Shown: positions 43,422-52,624, counted from the stretch's first letter. The stretch is 64,000 bases of DNA from Massilia agri (GCF_024753255.1 NZ_JANUHA010000008.1:124001-188000); one strand, 5' to 3'. The notes: generated by a model from the sequence alone, not told the origin. Made by a program: numbers and translations.

Positions 43422-45218
43422 TTACCGGGGCGCCATGTCTGCTGCCGCTTCGCGGGCCAAGAGGTCCTGCTGGGCAGTAATTTCGCGATAGCGAGCACTT
43501 ACCTGATCTGGGGTCAGGCCCGAAGAAAACAACTGGTTAAGCTCCTGTTTTAACGCATCCATCTTGATTTGACGCACTGCGCTTAACAGCCAGATGCGAT
43601 CTGCATCAACGTCCGACTCCGGCTCGGCTGCGATTTCCGCAATCAGACTGTCGTATTCTGTCGTCACTTCTTTTAATTGCTGTGACAAGGCAGCGAACGT
43701 GCCGTGCTCGCCCAGCGCCTGGGCCATGCCGACCAGGTGGCGCAGGCTGTCTGCCGCTTCCTGGCCGAAATAGTCGAAGGACTGCTGGGCGGTGTCGTCG
43801 AGCAGCAGCGCCAGGTGCGGGTGCGAGACCAGGATGCGCAGCATCTGCAGTTCCAGCCCCACCGGCTTGGGCCGGCCCTGGCGCGGCGGAGCCCGGCGCG
43901 CTACCGATACCGGCTTAGACAGTTCAAACAGCGATTCGATCTCGGCCGGCGTCGATTCCGTGAGGCTGGCCAGGCCGCGCACGATCTGCAGGCGCAGGCT
44001 GGTCGGCGCCATCGCCTGCAGCATGGGCTTGGCCTCGTGCTGGGCGTGGGCGCGGCCTTCCGGGGTTTCCAGGTCGTGCTCGGTGGTCACCTCGCGCAGC
44101 AGGAACTGGGACAGCGGCATCGCATCCTGGATTTCCTGCTCGAAGGCATCAAAGCCCCGTTCGCGCACAAAACTGTCCGGGTCGTGCTCCTGCGGCAGGA
44201 ACAGGAACTTGATGGTCTTGTCGTCCGTCACCTGCGGCAGGCAGGCCTCCAGCGCGCGGCGCGCGGCGCGGCGGCCGGCCTTGTCGCCGTCGAAGCTGAA
44301 GATCACGGTGTCGGTCTGGCGCAGCAGCTTTTGCACGTGGGTGCTGGTGCAGGCGGTGCCGAGCGTGGCGACGGCCTGGGGGAAGCCGAGCTGGGCCAGG
44401 GCGACCACGTCCATATAGCCTTCGGTCACGAGCACGTAGCCGACGTCGCGGATCGCCTGCCTTGCCTCGAAGAGGCCGTAGAGTTCCAGGCCTTTCTGGA
44501 ACAGCGGGGTTTCCGGCGAGTTCAGGTATTTCGGTTCGCCACCGTCGAGCACGCGGCCGCCGAAGCCGATCACCTGCCCTTTGGTATTGCGAATCGGGAA
44601 CATGACCCGTTCGCGGAAGCGGTCGTAGCGTTTCTTGTTGTTGCCGTCCTCGTCGACCTTGTCGATCACCAGGCCGGAATCGACCAGGGCCAGGGCGTCG
44701 TAGTCGGGGAAGACCGAGCGCAGGTTATCCCAGCCGCCGGGAGCGTAGCCCATGCCGAAGCGGGCGGCCACTTCGCCGGTCAGGCCGCGGTTCTTCAGGT
44801 AGGCGATGGCGTTCGGCGCCTCGCGCAGCTGGGCGCGGTAGTAGGCGCAGGCCTGGGTCAGCGCATCCGTCATCGCCAGCGCCTGGGCCTGCTGGGCGGC
44901 GCGCTGCTGGGGCGGGATCTTGTCGTCCTGGTCAGGCACCACCATGCCCACGTTCTGGGCCAGGTCCTTGACGGCGTCGACGAAACCCATGCCCGAGTAT
45001 TCGATCAGGAAGCCGATCGCCGTGCCGTGGGCGCCGCAGCCGAAGCAGTGGTAGAACTGCTTGGTCGGGCTGACCGTGAAGCTGGGGGATTTTTCGTTAT
45101 GGAATGGGCACAGGCCCATGTAGTTGGCCCCGCCCTTTTTCAGCTGGACGTAGCGGCCGACGACATCGACGATGTCGACACGATTGAGCAAATCGGTAAT
45201 GAATGATTGCGGAATCAC
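43422..45218 (-). CDS. dnaG: DNA primase
   Basis: A 598-residue primase with a GTG start (GTG ATT CCG). N-terminal zinc finger CPFHNEKSPSF...YHCFGCGAHG, then the catalytic core with RFRERVMFPIRN and the TOPRIM motif region LVTEGYMDVVALAQ and FSFDGDKAGRRAA. The C-terminal helicase-binding domain (about 450-598) interacts with DnaB. It makes RNA primers for replication forks. Between yqeY and rpoD in the macromolecular-synthesis order. Upstream, a TATAGT box (45250-45255, minus strand) could be a weak own promoter. Confidence 0.97.
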   Translation of the reverse strand: MIPQSFITDLLNRVDIVDVVGRYVQLKKGGANYMGLCPFHNEKSPSFTVSPTKQFYHCFGCGAHGTAIGFLIEYSGMGFVDAVKDLAQNVGMVVPDQDDKIPPQQRAAQQAQALAMTDALTQACAYYRAQLREAPNAIAYLKNRGLTGEVAARFGMGYAPGGWDNLRSVFPDYDALALVDSGLVIDKVDEDGNNKKRYDRFRERVMFPIRNTKGQVIGFGGRVLDGGEPKYLNSPETPLFQKGLELYGLFEARQAIRDVGYVLVTEGYMDVVALAQLGFPQAVATLGTACTSTHVQKLLRQTDTVIFSFDGDKAGRRAARRALEACLPQVTDDKTIKFLFLPQEHDPDSFVRERGFDAFEQEIQDAMPLSQFLLREVTTEHDLETPEGRAHAQHEAKPMLQAMAPTSLRLQIVRGLASLTESTPAEIESLFELSKPVSVARRAPPRQGRPKPVGLELQMLRILVSHPHLALLLDDTAQQSFDYFGQEAADSLRHLVGMAQALGEHGTFAALSQQLKEVTTEYDSLIAEIAAEPESDVDADRIWLLSAVRQIKMDALKQELNQLFSSGLTPDQVSARYREITAQQDLLAREAAADMAPR

Positions 45219-45350
45219 TAGGAGGTACTCAGTGTTTGTCTCAACTCAGACTATACCGCAGCGCTGACTGCAAGTTGATTTATGACAAGACAGGCGCGTG
45301 GATGGGGTTGCTTGTGGGGCCCAGGCATCGCGGGACCTTTTCCAGCCGGT

Positions 45351-45430
45351 TGAACGCGCGGTCGGCAAAGCCGACCACCCTACGTTAAACCGCTTTTGTA
45401 GGGTGGGCGGTCCTCCGCCGACGTCCAGCC
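45351..45430. repeat. REP-like repeats, GTAGGGTGG family, two half-copies
   Basis: TGAACGCGCGG-TCGGCaaaGCCGA-CCACCCTAC occupies 45351-45383 as a right-hand half-unit. A second unit, GTAGGGTGG-GCGGtcctCCGC, starts at 45398 and runs to about 45430. The two face outward, in the space between dnaG and yqeY. Same family as the copies at 2747, 54788 and 60140. Confidence 0.75.
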
Positions 45431-45439
45431 AACCGAAGA

Positions 45440-45889
45440 TCAGCCGCCGGTCAGCGCCTTCTTGACCAGACCCGACACCACCGTCATATCCGCACGCCCC
45501 GCCAGTTTCGGCTTGAGCACGCCCATCACCTTGCCCATGTCCTGTGGACCGGCAGCGCCCGTGGAGGCCACGGCGGCCTTCACCTCGGCAGCGACTTCCT
45601 CGTCCGACAGGCCGGCAGGCATATAGGCCGACAGGATCGCCAGCTCGCCCTTCTCGATCTCGGCCAGGTCGGCGCGGCCGCCGGCTTCGAACTGGGTGAT
45701 CGAATCCTTGCGCTGCTTGATCATCTTCTCGACGATGGCCAGGGTCTGGGCATCGTCCAGTTCGATCTGCTCGTCCACTTCCTTGCGCTTGATCTCGGCG
45801 AGGATCAGGCGGATGGTGGCCAGGCGGGCGCTTTCCTTGGCGCGCATTGCGGCTTTCATGTCCTCGGTGATTTGTGCTTTCAGGCTCAT
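45440..45889 (-). CDS. yqeY: YqeY / GatB-C-terminal-like protein
   Basis: A 149-residue protein. ATG at 45889 is preceded by GGAGAAGCC. MSLKAQITEDMKAAMRAKE, then TIRLILAEIKRKEVDEQ and a C-terminal DMGKVMGVLKPKLAGRADM segment, are the YqeY family, which resembles the tRNA-binding tail of GatB. Often encoded between rpsU and dnaG, as here. Proposed to bind tRNA or act in tRNA-dependent amidation, but the role is unproved. Confidence 0.92.
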   Translation of the reverse strand: MSLKAQITEDMKAAMRAKESARLATIRLILAEIKRKEVDEQIELDDAQTLAIVEKMIKQRKDSITQFEAGGRADLAEIEKGELAILSAYMPAGLSDEEVAAEVKAAVASTGAAGPQDMGKVMGVLKPKLAGRADMTVVSGLVKKALTGG

Positions 45890-45920
45890 GGCTTCTCCGT
45901 ATTCGATTGGTATAAACGAC

Positions 45921-45950
45921 AAAACCCGCCGCGGTAACAACCGGAGCGGG
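45921..45950 (-). terminator. Intrinsic terminator between rpsU and yqeY
   Basis: Read on the minus strand, CCCGC-TC-CGGT-TGTT-ACCG-CG-GCGGG is followed at once by TTTTGT. It lies 66 bases past the rpsU stop and before yqeY. E. coli also has a terminator downstream of rpsU that lowers dnaG and rpoD expression relative to ribosomal protein S21. Confidence 0.8.
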
Positions 45951-46015
45951 CTTGCGGACGCTCAGCGGCTCGCCGGGACAATGCTGTCACCGGCCAAGCC
46001 GTCAATGCAGTCTGA

Positions 46016-46228
46016 TTAGTACAGCTTCTTCGGCAGCTGTTGGCTGCGGATACGCTTGTAGTGACGCTTCACTGCGGCAGCCAGCTTGCGCTTGCGCTCT
46101 GCAGTTGGCTTTTCGTAGAACTCGCGAGCGCGCAGTTCAGTCAGCAGACCGGTTTTTTCGATAGTGCGCTTGAAGCGACGCATAGCGACTTCGAACGGCT
46201 CGTTTTCTTTAAGGCGGATAGTGGTCAT
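46016..46228 (-). CDS. rpsU: 30S ribosomal protein S21
   Basis: A 70-residue basic protein: [21 protein letters not shown] through [19 protein letters not shown], the full S21 family. Found at the 30S platform near the 3' end of 16S rRNA, where it aids Shine-Dalgarno-dependent initiation. First gene of the macromolecular-synthesis operon; terminator downstream and promoter upstream. Length and sequence are as expected. Confidence 0.98.
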   Translation of the reverse strand: MTTIRLKENEPFEVAMRRFKRTIEKTGLLTELRAREFYEKPTAERKRKLAAAVKRHYKRIRSQQLPKKLY

Positions 46229-46264
46229 GTAAAAATCAAACCGTTGGATTTAGGGAAGAACGAA

Positions 46265-46293
46265 ATTCTAGCACCATTTACCGTTCAGTGGAA
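46265..46293 (-). promoter_or_regulatory. Putative rpsU promoter
   Basis: On the minus strand: TTCCAC (46288-46293), a 17-base spacer and TAGAAT (46265-46270), about 37 bases before the rpsU ATG. The -10 is good and the -35 moderate. It would drive the rpsU-yqeY-dnaG-rpoD operon. Confidence 0.5.
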
Positions 46294-46328
46294 GGTTTTA
46301 TCAACTTGTTCCACAATTGCCACAGCAA

Positions 46329-47552
46329 TCAAACGCTCGTCCCGGCGGCACAGCCCGAGGCCCAGGCCCACTGGAAATTGTAGCCGCCCAGCCAGCCGGT
46401 CACGTCGACGGTCTCGCCGATGAAGTACAGCCCCGGCACCTTATTCGCCATCATGGTTTGCTGGGACAGTTCGCGCGTGTCCACGCCGCCCAGGGTCACC
46501 TCGGCCTTTTTATAACCTTCCGAACCGATCGGGACGATGGCCCAGCGGTTGATGGCGTCGCCCAGCTTGCGCAGTTTCGCGTCGGCCATGTCCGCCAGGC
46601 GCGCATCCGGCGCGAAGCCATTGGCGGTCAAGAGGCCATCGGCCAGGCGCGCCGGCAGCCATTGGGCCAGCACATTGCCGAGCTGCTTCTTGACCGTGGT
46701 CTTCGAGGAGATCAACTCTTCCGCGACATCCATCTCCGGCAGCAGGTCGAGCACGATCGGCGTGCCCGGCTGCCAGTAGCTCGAGATCTGCAGGATCGCC
46801 GGGCCGGACAGGCCGCGGTGGGTGAACAGCAGGTCTTCGCGGAAATGACCGCCACTCTTGCCCTTGCCGCCCTTCCCTTTGCCCTTGCCGCCGCCGGTGC
46901 TGACGTCGACTTCGAGCGCGATGCCGGCCAGCGGGGCGAACGCTTCCCAACTGGGACCGTCGAAGGTCAGCGGCACCAGGCCGGGGCGCGGCTCGACGAT
47001 CTGCATGTCGAACTGCCTGGCGATGCGGTAACCGAGGTCGGTCGCGCCGATCTTCGGGATCGACAGGCCGCCGGTTGCAATGACCAGGCTGTCGCAACTG
47101 ATGTCGCCGCCTTCCGCCGTCACCAGGAAACCCGTGCCGGTTTTCTCGATCGCGCCGATCTTGCAGGGCATGCGCCAGGCGACGTCGCCCTGCTGGCATT
47201 CGGCGCGCAGCATCTGAATGATCTGCTCGGAAGAATCGTCGCAGAACAGTTGGCCCTTGTGCTTCTCGTGGTAAGCGATGCGGTGCTTCTTCACGAGGGC
47301 AAGGAAATCCTGCGGGGTGTAGCGCGACAGGGCGCTGCGGCAGAAGTTCGGGTTCTCGGACAGGAAGTTAGCCGGGCCGGCATTGACGTTGGTGAAATTG
47401 CAGCGCCCGCCGCCCGAGATGCGGATCTTCTCGGCCAGGCGGCTGGCATGGTCGAGCAGCACCACGCGCTTGCCGCGCGCGCTTGCCACGGCCGCGCACA
47501 TCATGCCGGCCGCGCCCGCGCCGATTACTGCCACATCATACTGTTTTGCCAT
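46329..47552 (-). CDS. HI0933/YhiN-family FAD-binding oxidoreductase
   Basis: A 407-residue flavoprotein: dinucleotide motif VAVIGAGAAGMMCAAVA, then the family signature KIRISGGGRCNFTN, GLSIPKIGATDLGYRIARQ, and C-terminal GGVDTRELSQQTM and GLYFIGETVDVTGWLGGYN with FAD-contacting glycines. The family is annotated as aminoacetone oxidase or BaiN-type reductase, with no firm substrate. A glycine/lysine-rich insert (GGGKGKGKGGKGKSGG, about 230-245) is unusual and probably a surface loop. Monocistronic. Confidence 0.88.
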   Translation of the reverse strand: MAKQYDVAVIGAGAAGMMCAAVASARGKRVVLLDHASRLAEKIRISGGGRCNFTNVNAGPANFLSENPNFCRSALSRYTPQDFLALVKKHRIAYHEKHKGQLFCDDSSEQIIQMLRAECQQGDVAWRMPCKIGAIEKTGTGFLVTAEGGDISCDSLVIATGGLSIPKIGATDLGYRIARQFDMQIVEPRPGLVPLTFDGPSWEAFAPLAGIALEVDVSTGGGKGKGKGGKGKSGGHFREDLLFTHRGLSGPAILQISSYWQPGTPIVLDLLPEMDVAEELISSKTTVKKQLGNVLAQWLPARLADGLLTANGFAPDARLADMADAKLRKLGDAINRWAIVPIGSEGYKKAEVTLGGVDTRELSQQTMMANKVPGLYFIGETVDVTGWLGGYNFQWAWASGCAAGTSV

Positions 47553-47612
47553 GCCTGCACTGCTCCGCGATTCGCCAAACCGGACATTGTACTGTGCCGG
47601 CCGATGGGAGCG

Positions 47613-50231
47613 CTAGGCTTCGTCTTGCGCCCGCACATCGAGGTCGCGGCCGTTCAGGATCGTTCCGTCCTTGTCGATGGTGATCAGGTGCATGCCGTTA
47701 TCCGTCAGCCCCAGGCGCTTCAGTTGCTCCCGCGAAATGCGCAGGAAGTAGTCGCCCGGGAAGATCCCGGTGATCACGAAGTAGCCGTCCGCCGCGCTCG
47801 TCATCGTGGCCACGACCTGGCGCGACATGTCCACCAGTTCCAGCTGCAGGTCGCCGATCGCCCGCCGGGCACCGTCCGCATACAGGTAGGTGGTGCCGTC
47901 GACCTCCCCCGTCAGGTTCACGGCGAACTCCAGCTCGCTGACCCGGCCCGGCCGCGGCACCACGCGCAGGCCCGCCACCTTCGGCTGCCATTGCGGATCG
48001 TCGAGCGTGTTCGGATCCACGGCAATGTCGGTGTGCTGGTGGGCAGGCAGGCGTGGCAGGTAGGCGATGCCGTCCGGGCCGGTGCGCAGCGCGTAGTTGG
48101 CGCCGTTGACAGTGAAGCCGGCGCCGGGGATGGCCTCGTCCGCCCCGTCGAGCCTGCCGTTCAGGTCCTTGTCGAGGTAGACGCGTACCGAGGCCGCGCC
48201 CATGTTCGCCATCGGCTGGGCATCGAGCATCAGGCGGCGGCTGCGTGGCTCCAGGCCCATGGCCATGAAGAATTGCAGGCCCAGGCCGTAGTCGCCGCGA
48301 TTCGAATAGAAGCCGTTGATGCCGAGCCCGTAGCTGCCCAGGCTCTTGTTCAGCGCGCCATGGAGACGCAGCTCGCGGTTCTGGAACATGCGCGTCAGGC
48401 CAAGATTCAGCAAGTAACCATCACTCAGGTAATAGTCGCCTGATATGGCCGCGCTGCCCAGGGAGGTGTCGGGCGACAGGGTGTACTGCAGCTGCCCGTT
48501 GAGGCCGATGCCTGCCACGCGGCGGCTCACCTGGAACATGCCGTCCGCCGCCTCCTTGCCGCCCAAAGACTGCCAGCGCAGCGCATTGGTAAGAGCGGTG
48601 CCGTTGCGGTAGGCCGAGACCCGGCCCGTGACATCGGTATTGCGCGCGCCGGAGGCGAGCCGGTCCTGGCGCAGCTGCAGCGCCAGCGGGAAATATTGGG
48701 TGCCGAGCGAGGCCACGCCCTCGGCCCGCACCTCGCTGCGGCTACGCACCGGGTCGGCCGACTTCGAGAAGAAATCGCTGCTGAAATCGTTCAGCCTCGC
48801 ATGGGTGGCCGACAGGGCGACATTGCCGAGCCGGGTCTTCAGGCCCAGCTGGGCCAGGGTGCCTCCATCGTCGGCGCGGACCGCGTCGCCCGTCGCGATC
48901 AGGCCATTCCAGTAGGCGCGCAGACCGAGATTGGCATAATCGCGCCGGCTGCCGTCGAACAGGGGCACGCGCTGCCAGCCGCCCACCGCATTGAAGCGCT
49001 CGCCCAGGCCCCATTCGAACTGGGCCAGCGCGTGCTCGCGGCCGCGCACGTCGCGGTGCGCGCCGAGGTCGTAGTAGAGGGCGCCGCGCGGCACGGCGGA
49101 TTGTTCCAGCAGGAAGCTCTGCCGTTCCACGCGCAATTGCCCCAGCGGGCCGTGAAAGACCAGGCGGAATTCATTGGGCCCATAGGCCAGCGGCTGGTCC
49201 TCGAAGCTGTACTTGCCGTCCGGCCGCGACTGCTGGAAGCCGACCAGGGCCTCGTTGTAGTAGAGCTCGACATCCCAGCCCGGCGGCAGCGGCCCCTGCA
49301 GGGTGTGGCGGTCGAAACTGGTGGGCTGGTTGAGCGGCCGGTTGCTCAACAGCAGGCCATTGCCGGTCGGGCTGCTGGGCGCGACGTTCGGCATGCCCGG
49401 CAGGGGCACGCTGCCGAACAGGGCCGTGCGCGCCTGCAGCGGACCGAGCAGGCCGCCATCGGGGTCGTGGCGCCCCAAGGTCAGGCGTACGCCGGCCGAG
49501 GGGTCGTGGCGGTTGCGGCTGGCGTACAGGGCCGCTTCCATGCCGAGCAGGTCGGTGGTCAGGTAGCCGGTGTAGCTGGCTTCCGTCTGGCGCCGGCCGC
49601 CCTGGCGGTTGCCGAGCAGGCCAATGGTCTGGTCGATGAAGGGCGTGTCGACCAGGCGGTAGGGCGTGGCCAGGCGCGGATAGCCGGGGTCGACATAGCC
49701 GCCCGGCATGCCCGGCAGGCTGCCGCGCTGGCGCCGCGCCAGCCTGGATTGCAGCGGCAGTTGTTCGCGCGGGCGGACCTTGAGGGCCAGGCTCGGCATG
49801 TCCAGGTCGAGGTCGACCGGCAGCCAGCGCGCCAGCAGCCGGCTCGCCACATAGATCTCGTCCGGCTGCAGCTTGAACTGGGCCCGGTCGAGCTCCTCGC
49901 GCTTGCCGGCGATCTCGGCCACGCGGCCGGGCACGTCCAGGCTGAAACCGCGTTCTTCCGACAGGATATAGCCGCTGGCCTTGCCTTCGCCCGGCGTCAC
50001 GCGGATCGCCAGGGTCAGCAGGCGCGAGAGTTCCCCCAGCGGCAGGAAGACGTCCTTGCCGATCTCGTAGCCGTTCACGGCATCGGACAAGACCTGGTTG
50101 CCGAGCCGCACTTCGAGCAGCACCAGGTTGGCATCCTGGGCGGCGGGCGGCGTCGACGGCGCGGCCCCGGCCGGCTGCCAGGCCGGCAGCAGCATGGCCA
50201 CGGCCAGGAATCCCGCTTTACAAACACGCAT
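47613..50231 (-). CDS. Outer-membrane usher-like protein of a DUF4402 chaperone-usher system
   Basis: An 872-residue exported protein. After the signal peptide (MRVCKAGFLAVAMLLPAWQPAGAA) come an N-terminal domain, a plug-like region (ERQSFLLEQSAVPRGALYYDLG, with PPGWDVELYYNEALVGFQ before it) and a long beta-barrel of amphipathic strands, then C-terminal beta domains with VRVYLDKDLNGRLDGADE and a Cna-B-like DGYFVITGIFPGDY. The WDVELYYNEALVGFQ and PNEFRLVFHGPLGQ stretches are typical of ushers. It follows a periplasmic chaperone and two DUF4402 pilin genes, so it should be the assembly platform for thin fimbriae. It is divergent from classical FimD, resembling alternative/archaic systems. Confidence 0.82.
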   Translation of the reverse strand: MRVCKAGFLAVAMLLPAWQPAGAAPSTPPAAQDANLVLLEVRLGNQVLSDAVNGYEIGKDVFLPLGELSRLLTLAIRVTPGEGKASGYILSEERGFSLDVPGRVAEIAGKREELDRAQFKLQPDEIYVASRLLARWLPVDLDLDMPSLALKVRPREQLPLQSRLARRQRGSLPGMPGGYVDPGYPRLATPYRLVDTPFIDQTIGLLGNRQGGRRQTEASYTGYLTTDLLGMEAALYASRNRHDPSAGVRLTLGRHDPDGGLLGPLQARTALFGSVPLPGMPNVAPSSPTGNGLLLSNRPLNQPTSFDRHTLQGPLPPGWDVELYYNEALVGFQQSRPDGKYSFEDQPLAYGPNEFRLVFHGPLGQLRVERQSFLLEQSAVPRGALYYDLGAHRDVRGREHALAQFEWGLGERFNAVGGWQRVPLFDGSRRDYANLGLRAYWNGLIATGDAVRADDGGTLAQLGLKTRLGNVALSATHARLNDFSSDFFSKSADPVRSRSEVRAEGVASLGTQYFPLALQLRQDRLASGARNTDVTGRVSAYRNGTALTNALRWQSLGGKEAADGMFQVSRRVAGIGLNGQLQYTLSPDTSLGSAAISGDYYLSDGYLLNLGLTRMFQNRELRLHGALNKSLGSYGLGINGFYSNRGDYGLGLQFFMAMGLEPRSRRLMLDAQPMANMGAASVRVYLDKDLNGRLDGADEAIPGAGFTVNGANYALRTGPDGIAYLPRLPAHQHTDIAVDPNTLDDPQWQPKVAGLRVVPRPGRVSELEFAVNLTGEVDGTTYLYADGARRAIGDLQLELVDMSRQVVATMTSAADGYFVITGIFPGDYFLRISREQLKRLGLTDNGMHLITIDKDGTILNGRDLDVRAQDEA

Positions 50232-50304
50232 GCTGCGTAAGACCGCGTCGCACTCGGGGTGCGGCGGTCAATACCCGAAGAGAATCAAGGAAACGCCCGT
50301 CCGC

Positions 50305-51150
50305 TCAAGGCAGGCTGAGGCTGGCCTGGGCCAGCAGCTTGCCGCCCGCTTCCGGCCGGTCACGGTAGGCGACTTCCAGCGTGCCGCCGGAGAGCGCAAC
50401 ACCGCTTGGCAGCTGCAGCGGCAGCGCGGCCTGGCGCACGCGGTTGGGCGTATAGACGGCGATGCCGCCGACCTGGGCCAGGGTGAGGGCCTTGCCGCCG
50501 CGTGGCGTGAAGGTGACGCTGACGTCGCCGTACACCGAGCTGTCGCCTTCGCGCTCGAAGCGCAGGGCCAGCAGCGGACGGCGTGCGGCATCCTTCTGGA
50601 TGGCGAGGCCGGCCAGGTTGACGGTCGCTGCGACATTCCCATGGCGCACGATGACGGGCACCGAGGCGCCCACCAGGGCATTCATCATGACGCCGATCTG
50701 CTTGCCGTCGCTGCGGTTCTCGATGCTGGCGTTCCCTTCCACCTCGGGCAGCTTGTCTAACAGCAGGTGCGAGCGGTATTCGCCCTCGGCCAGCTCGGCT
50801 GGTTTACGCAGCATGACGCGCACGGTCTGGGCCGTGCCCGGTTGCAGGGTGATCTGGCGCGGCGAGTAGCGCAGCATGCTGTCGGCAAAACGTTCGCCAT
50901 CCTGGGCGCTGTCGGCCGGCTCGAACTGGCCGGCCTCGGTCATGCGGCGGTTGACCAGCGTGATGCGGTAGCTGGCCGGCTTGGTCCCGTTGTTGATCAA
51001 CTCGATCTGGGCGGTGCGGGTGTTCTTGTCGAATACCAGGCGGGTGGGATGCAGCATCAGTTCGGCGTGGGCCGAGGCGCCCAGCAGCAGGAGCAAACTG
51101 GCGAGCAACACGCGCTGAACGGAGGCGGGGAAGAGCGGAAGGCGAAACAT
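50305..51150 (-). CDS. Periplasmic pilus-assembly chaperone
   Basis: A 281-residue protein with signal peptide (ending GASAHA) and a two-domain immunoglobulin fold. Beta-strand features: LMLHPTRLVFDKNTRTAQIELINNGTKPASYRITL, then YSPRQITLQPGTAQTVRVML, which is the FimC/PapD-like G1/F1 region. The second domain carries AEGEYRSHLLL and GVMMNALVGASVPVIVRHG. Expected to donate a beta-strand to DUF4402 pilins and deliver them to the usher encoded 73 bases downstream. The pilin gene upstream ends seven bases before its start. Confidence 0.88.
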   Translation of the reverse strand: MFRLPLFPASVQRVLLASLLLLLGASAHAELMLHPTRLVFDKNTRTAQIELINNGTKPASYRITLVNRRMTEAGQFEPADSAQDGERFADSMLRYSPRQITLQPGTAQTVRVMLRKPAELAEGEYRSHLLLDKLPEVEGNASIENRSDGKQIGVMMNALVGASVPVIVRHGNVAATVNLAGLAIQKDAARRPLLALRFEREGDSSVYGDVSVTFTPRGGKALTLAQVGGIAVYTPNRVRQAALPLQLPSGVALSGGTLEVAYRDRPEAGGKLLAQASLSLP

Positions 51151-51157
51151 ACTGGAC

Positions 51158-51652
51158 CTACTGGTAATTGACGATCAAAGAAAATGTGCCGGTGTAATTG
51201 CCCGGCGCTTGGTCAGGCGCCACCACGAGGGTCGCACCCACCGAAAGCGTGGCGCCGCCGGCCGGTATGCTCACCAGGCTGGCGGGCTCGACCATGAAAG
51301 CGTTCACCGCCATGCTGGCGCTGCCGCTGCTGAGCAGCGTGCTGCCGTTCGGAGGCAGCGAGATGACGACGGCCTTGCCCTCCTCGTTGCCGCTGCGGCC
51401 GATGCTGAACATGGCCTGGCCGGTGCTGGGCGAGTTCAGCAGGACCACCCCGCCGGTGCGCGAGCGCAAGCCCGTCGGGCTGATGGTGATGGCGCCGCCG
51501 CTGCCCGCCACGAAGCGCCCGAAGTCGAGCGCGCGCAGGTTGCCGATCGTGAGCTGCTGGGCGGCGCTGTCGCGCGCCGCGAGCAGCAGCAGCGCCGCAA
51601 GCGCCGCCAGCACGGCGGCGCCGGCCGGCAGTGCGAGGCGGCGCAGCAGCAT
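51158..51652 (-). CDS. DUF4402 pilin-like subunit, minor
   Basis: A 164-residue exported protein with a long N-terminal hydrophobic signal. LDFGRFVAGSGGAITISPTGLRSRTGGVVLL and a C-terminal APGNYTGTFSLIVNYQ are DUF4402 hallmarks. Beta-sandwich subunit assembled by donor-strand exchange. It lies between the major pilin-like gene and the chaperone gene. Lower copy number and a tip or adaptor role are possible, given its longer core strand and weaker Thr/Ser repeats. Confidence 0.83.
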   Translation of the reverse strand: MLLRRLALPAGAAVLAALAALLLLAARDSAAQQLTIGNLRALDFGRFVAGSGGAITISPTGLRSRTGGVVLLNSPSTGQAMFSIGRSGNEEGKAVVISLPPNGSTLLSSGSASMAVNAFMVEPASLVSIPAGGATLSVGATLVVAPDQAPGNYTGTFSLIVNYQ

Positions 51653-51682
51653 GGTTCAGGTCAATGCCGAAGCCGGCGAGTC

Positions 51683-52213
51683 TCAGTTGTACTCGACGGT
51701 GGCCGTGACCGTGCCGGTGTAGGTGCCGGACGGCTGGTTGGCGGCCACGTCCAGCACGCCGCCGACGTAGATGGTCTGGGTGCCGCCGGTCAGGGTGCCG
51801 CCGCTGACGTTGCCGCTGGTGGCGGCGCTGGCGGTGAGGTCGCTGATGCTGGTGAAGGTCATCGTGTCGCTGCCCGAGGTCAGGCTGGTCGAGCCGCCCA
51901 GGGTGATCGAGTAGGTCGAACCGTCCTGGCCGCTCACGGCGAACTGGGCCGCGGTTGCGCCGCTGCCCAGGGCGACCACGCCGCCGCTCACGGCGCGGGT
52001 GCCGTTCGGGCTGACGGTGACGGTGCCGGTCGTGGCGCCCGGCGCGAAGCTGCCGAAGGACAGGTCGGCATTCTTGCTGATCGTGATCGGGGTGACCACG
52101 GTGCTGGTCGAGGTCGCGGTGGCGACCGCAGCGCTGGCGCTGCCGGCGGCGGCGGCGACAGCCAGGGCCAGGGCCGAGAGGGTCAGGTAGGAGGTGCGGG
52201 ATTGCTTGGTCAT
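51683..52213 (-). CDS. DUF4402 pilin-like subunit, probably major
   Basis: A 176-residue exported protein, signal peptide ending AGSASA. NADLSFGSFAPGATTGTVTVSPNGTRAVSGGVVAL and the final QPSGTYTGTVTATVEYN are the DUF4402 core; the rest is very rich in Thr, Ser, Ala and Gly, typical of a stable beta-rich surface polymer. First gene of the leftward pilin-pilin-chaperone-usher operon, with a 460-base AT-rich leader upstream. Confidence 0.86.
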   Translation of the reverse strand: MTKQSRTSYLTLSALALAVAAAAGSASAAVATATSTSTVVTPITISKNADLSFGSFAPGATTGTVTVSPNGTRAVSGGVVALGSGATAAQFAVSGQDGSTYSITLGGSTSLTSGSDTMTFTSISDLTASAATSGNVSGGTLTGGTQTIYVGGVLDVAANQPSGTYTGTVTATVEYN

Positions 52214-52336
52214 TCTGGTCTTCCTTCAGAGTGTTTCGGACGGCGTCGATGACGCCGGACTGTTATGACGAACCGCGCTCCAACGTTGACATGCAAGACA
52301 CACTCTTCGTTGCCGCTCGGTATCGTTTTGCTATGT

Positions 52337-52435
52337 TGCAAGAAAATGATAGCGGCTTTCTGTGCAAAATCAGAGAATTTGAAAGCTTGCTGTAAGAAAA
52401 TAATTGCCCTTTTTGCCAGCAATTGTGAAATTGCT
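52337..52435. promoter_or_regulatory. Candidate operator cluster upstream of the pilin operon
   Basis: Two near-repeats, TGCAAGAAAATGATAGC (52337-52353) and TGTAAGAAAATAATTGC (52391-52407), are 54 bases apart, about five helical turns. Beside them is a perfect AGCAATT-GTGA-AATTGCT palindrome (52418-52435), and a TGTAC..GTACA palindrome follows near 52443. The 460-base stretch 52214-52674 holds no gene; its AT-richness, unlike the rest of the area, suggests a regulated promoter. Confidence 0.45.
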
Positions 52436-52624
52436 AAGCGTTTGTACAACTGTACAGTCAGCAATGAGCTGCAGTTCTTGGCATATGCAGTGTATTTATG
52501 GGCATATTGCGTAAATATCGCGCTTGATATGTTTCGAACAAGATGTGTTTTGATTAATGAACAAACATATGTTCCCCGCCGTTACTTGTTGTTACTTTCC
52601 AACGGAAGGTACTCGACTGAAAGT

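Noticed and set aside
45203..45388. 61-residue frame between dnaG and yqeY
   Set aside because: Ends inside a REP-like repeat, overlaps the dnaG start and has no ribosome-binding site.
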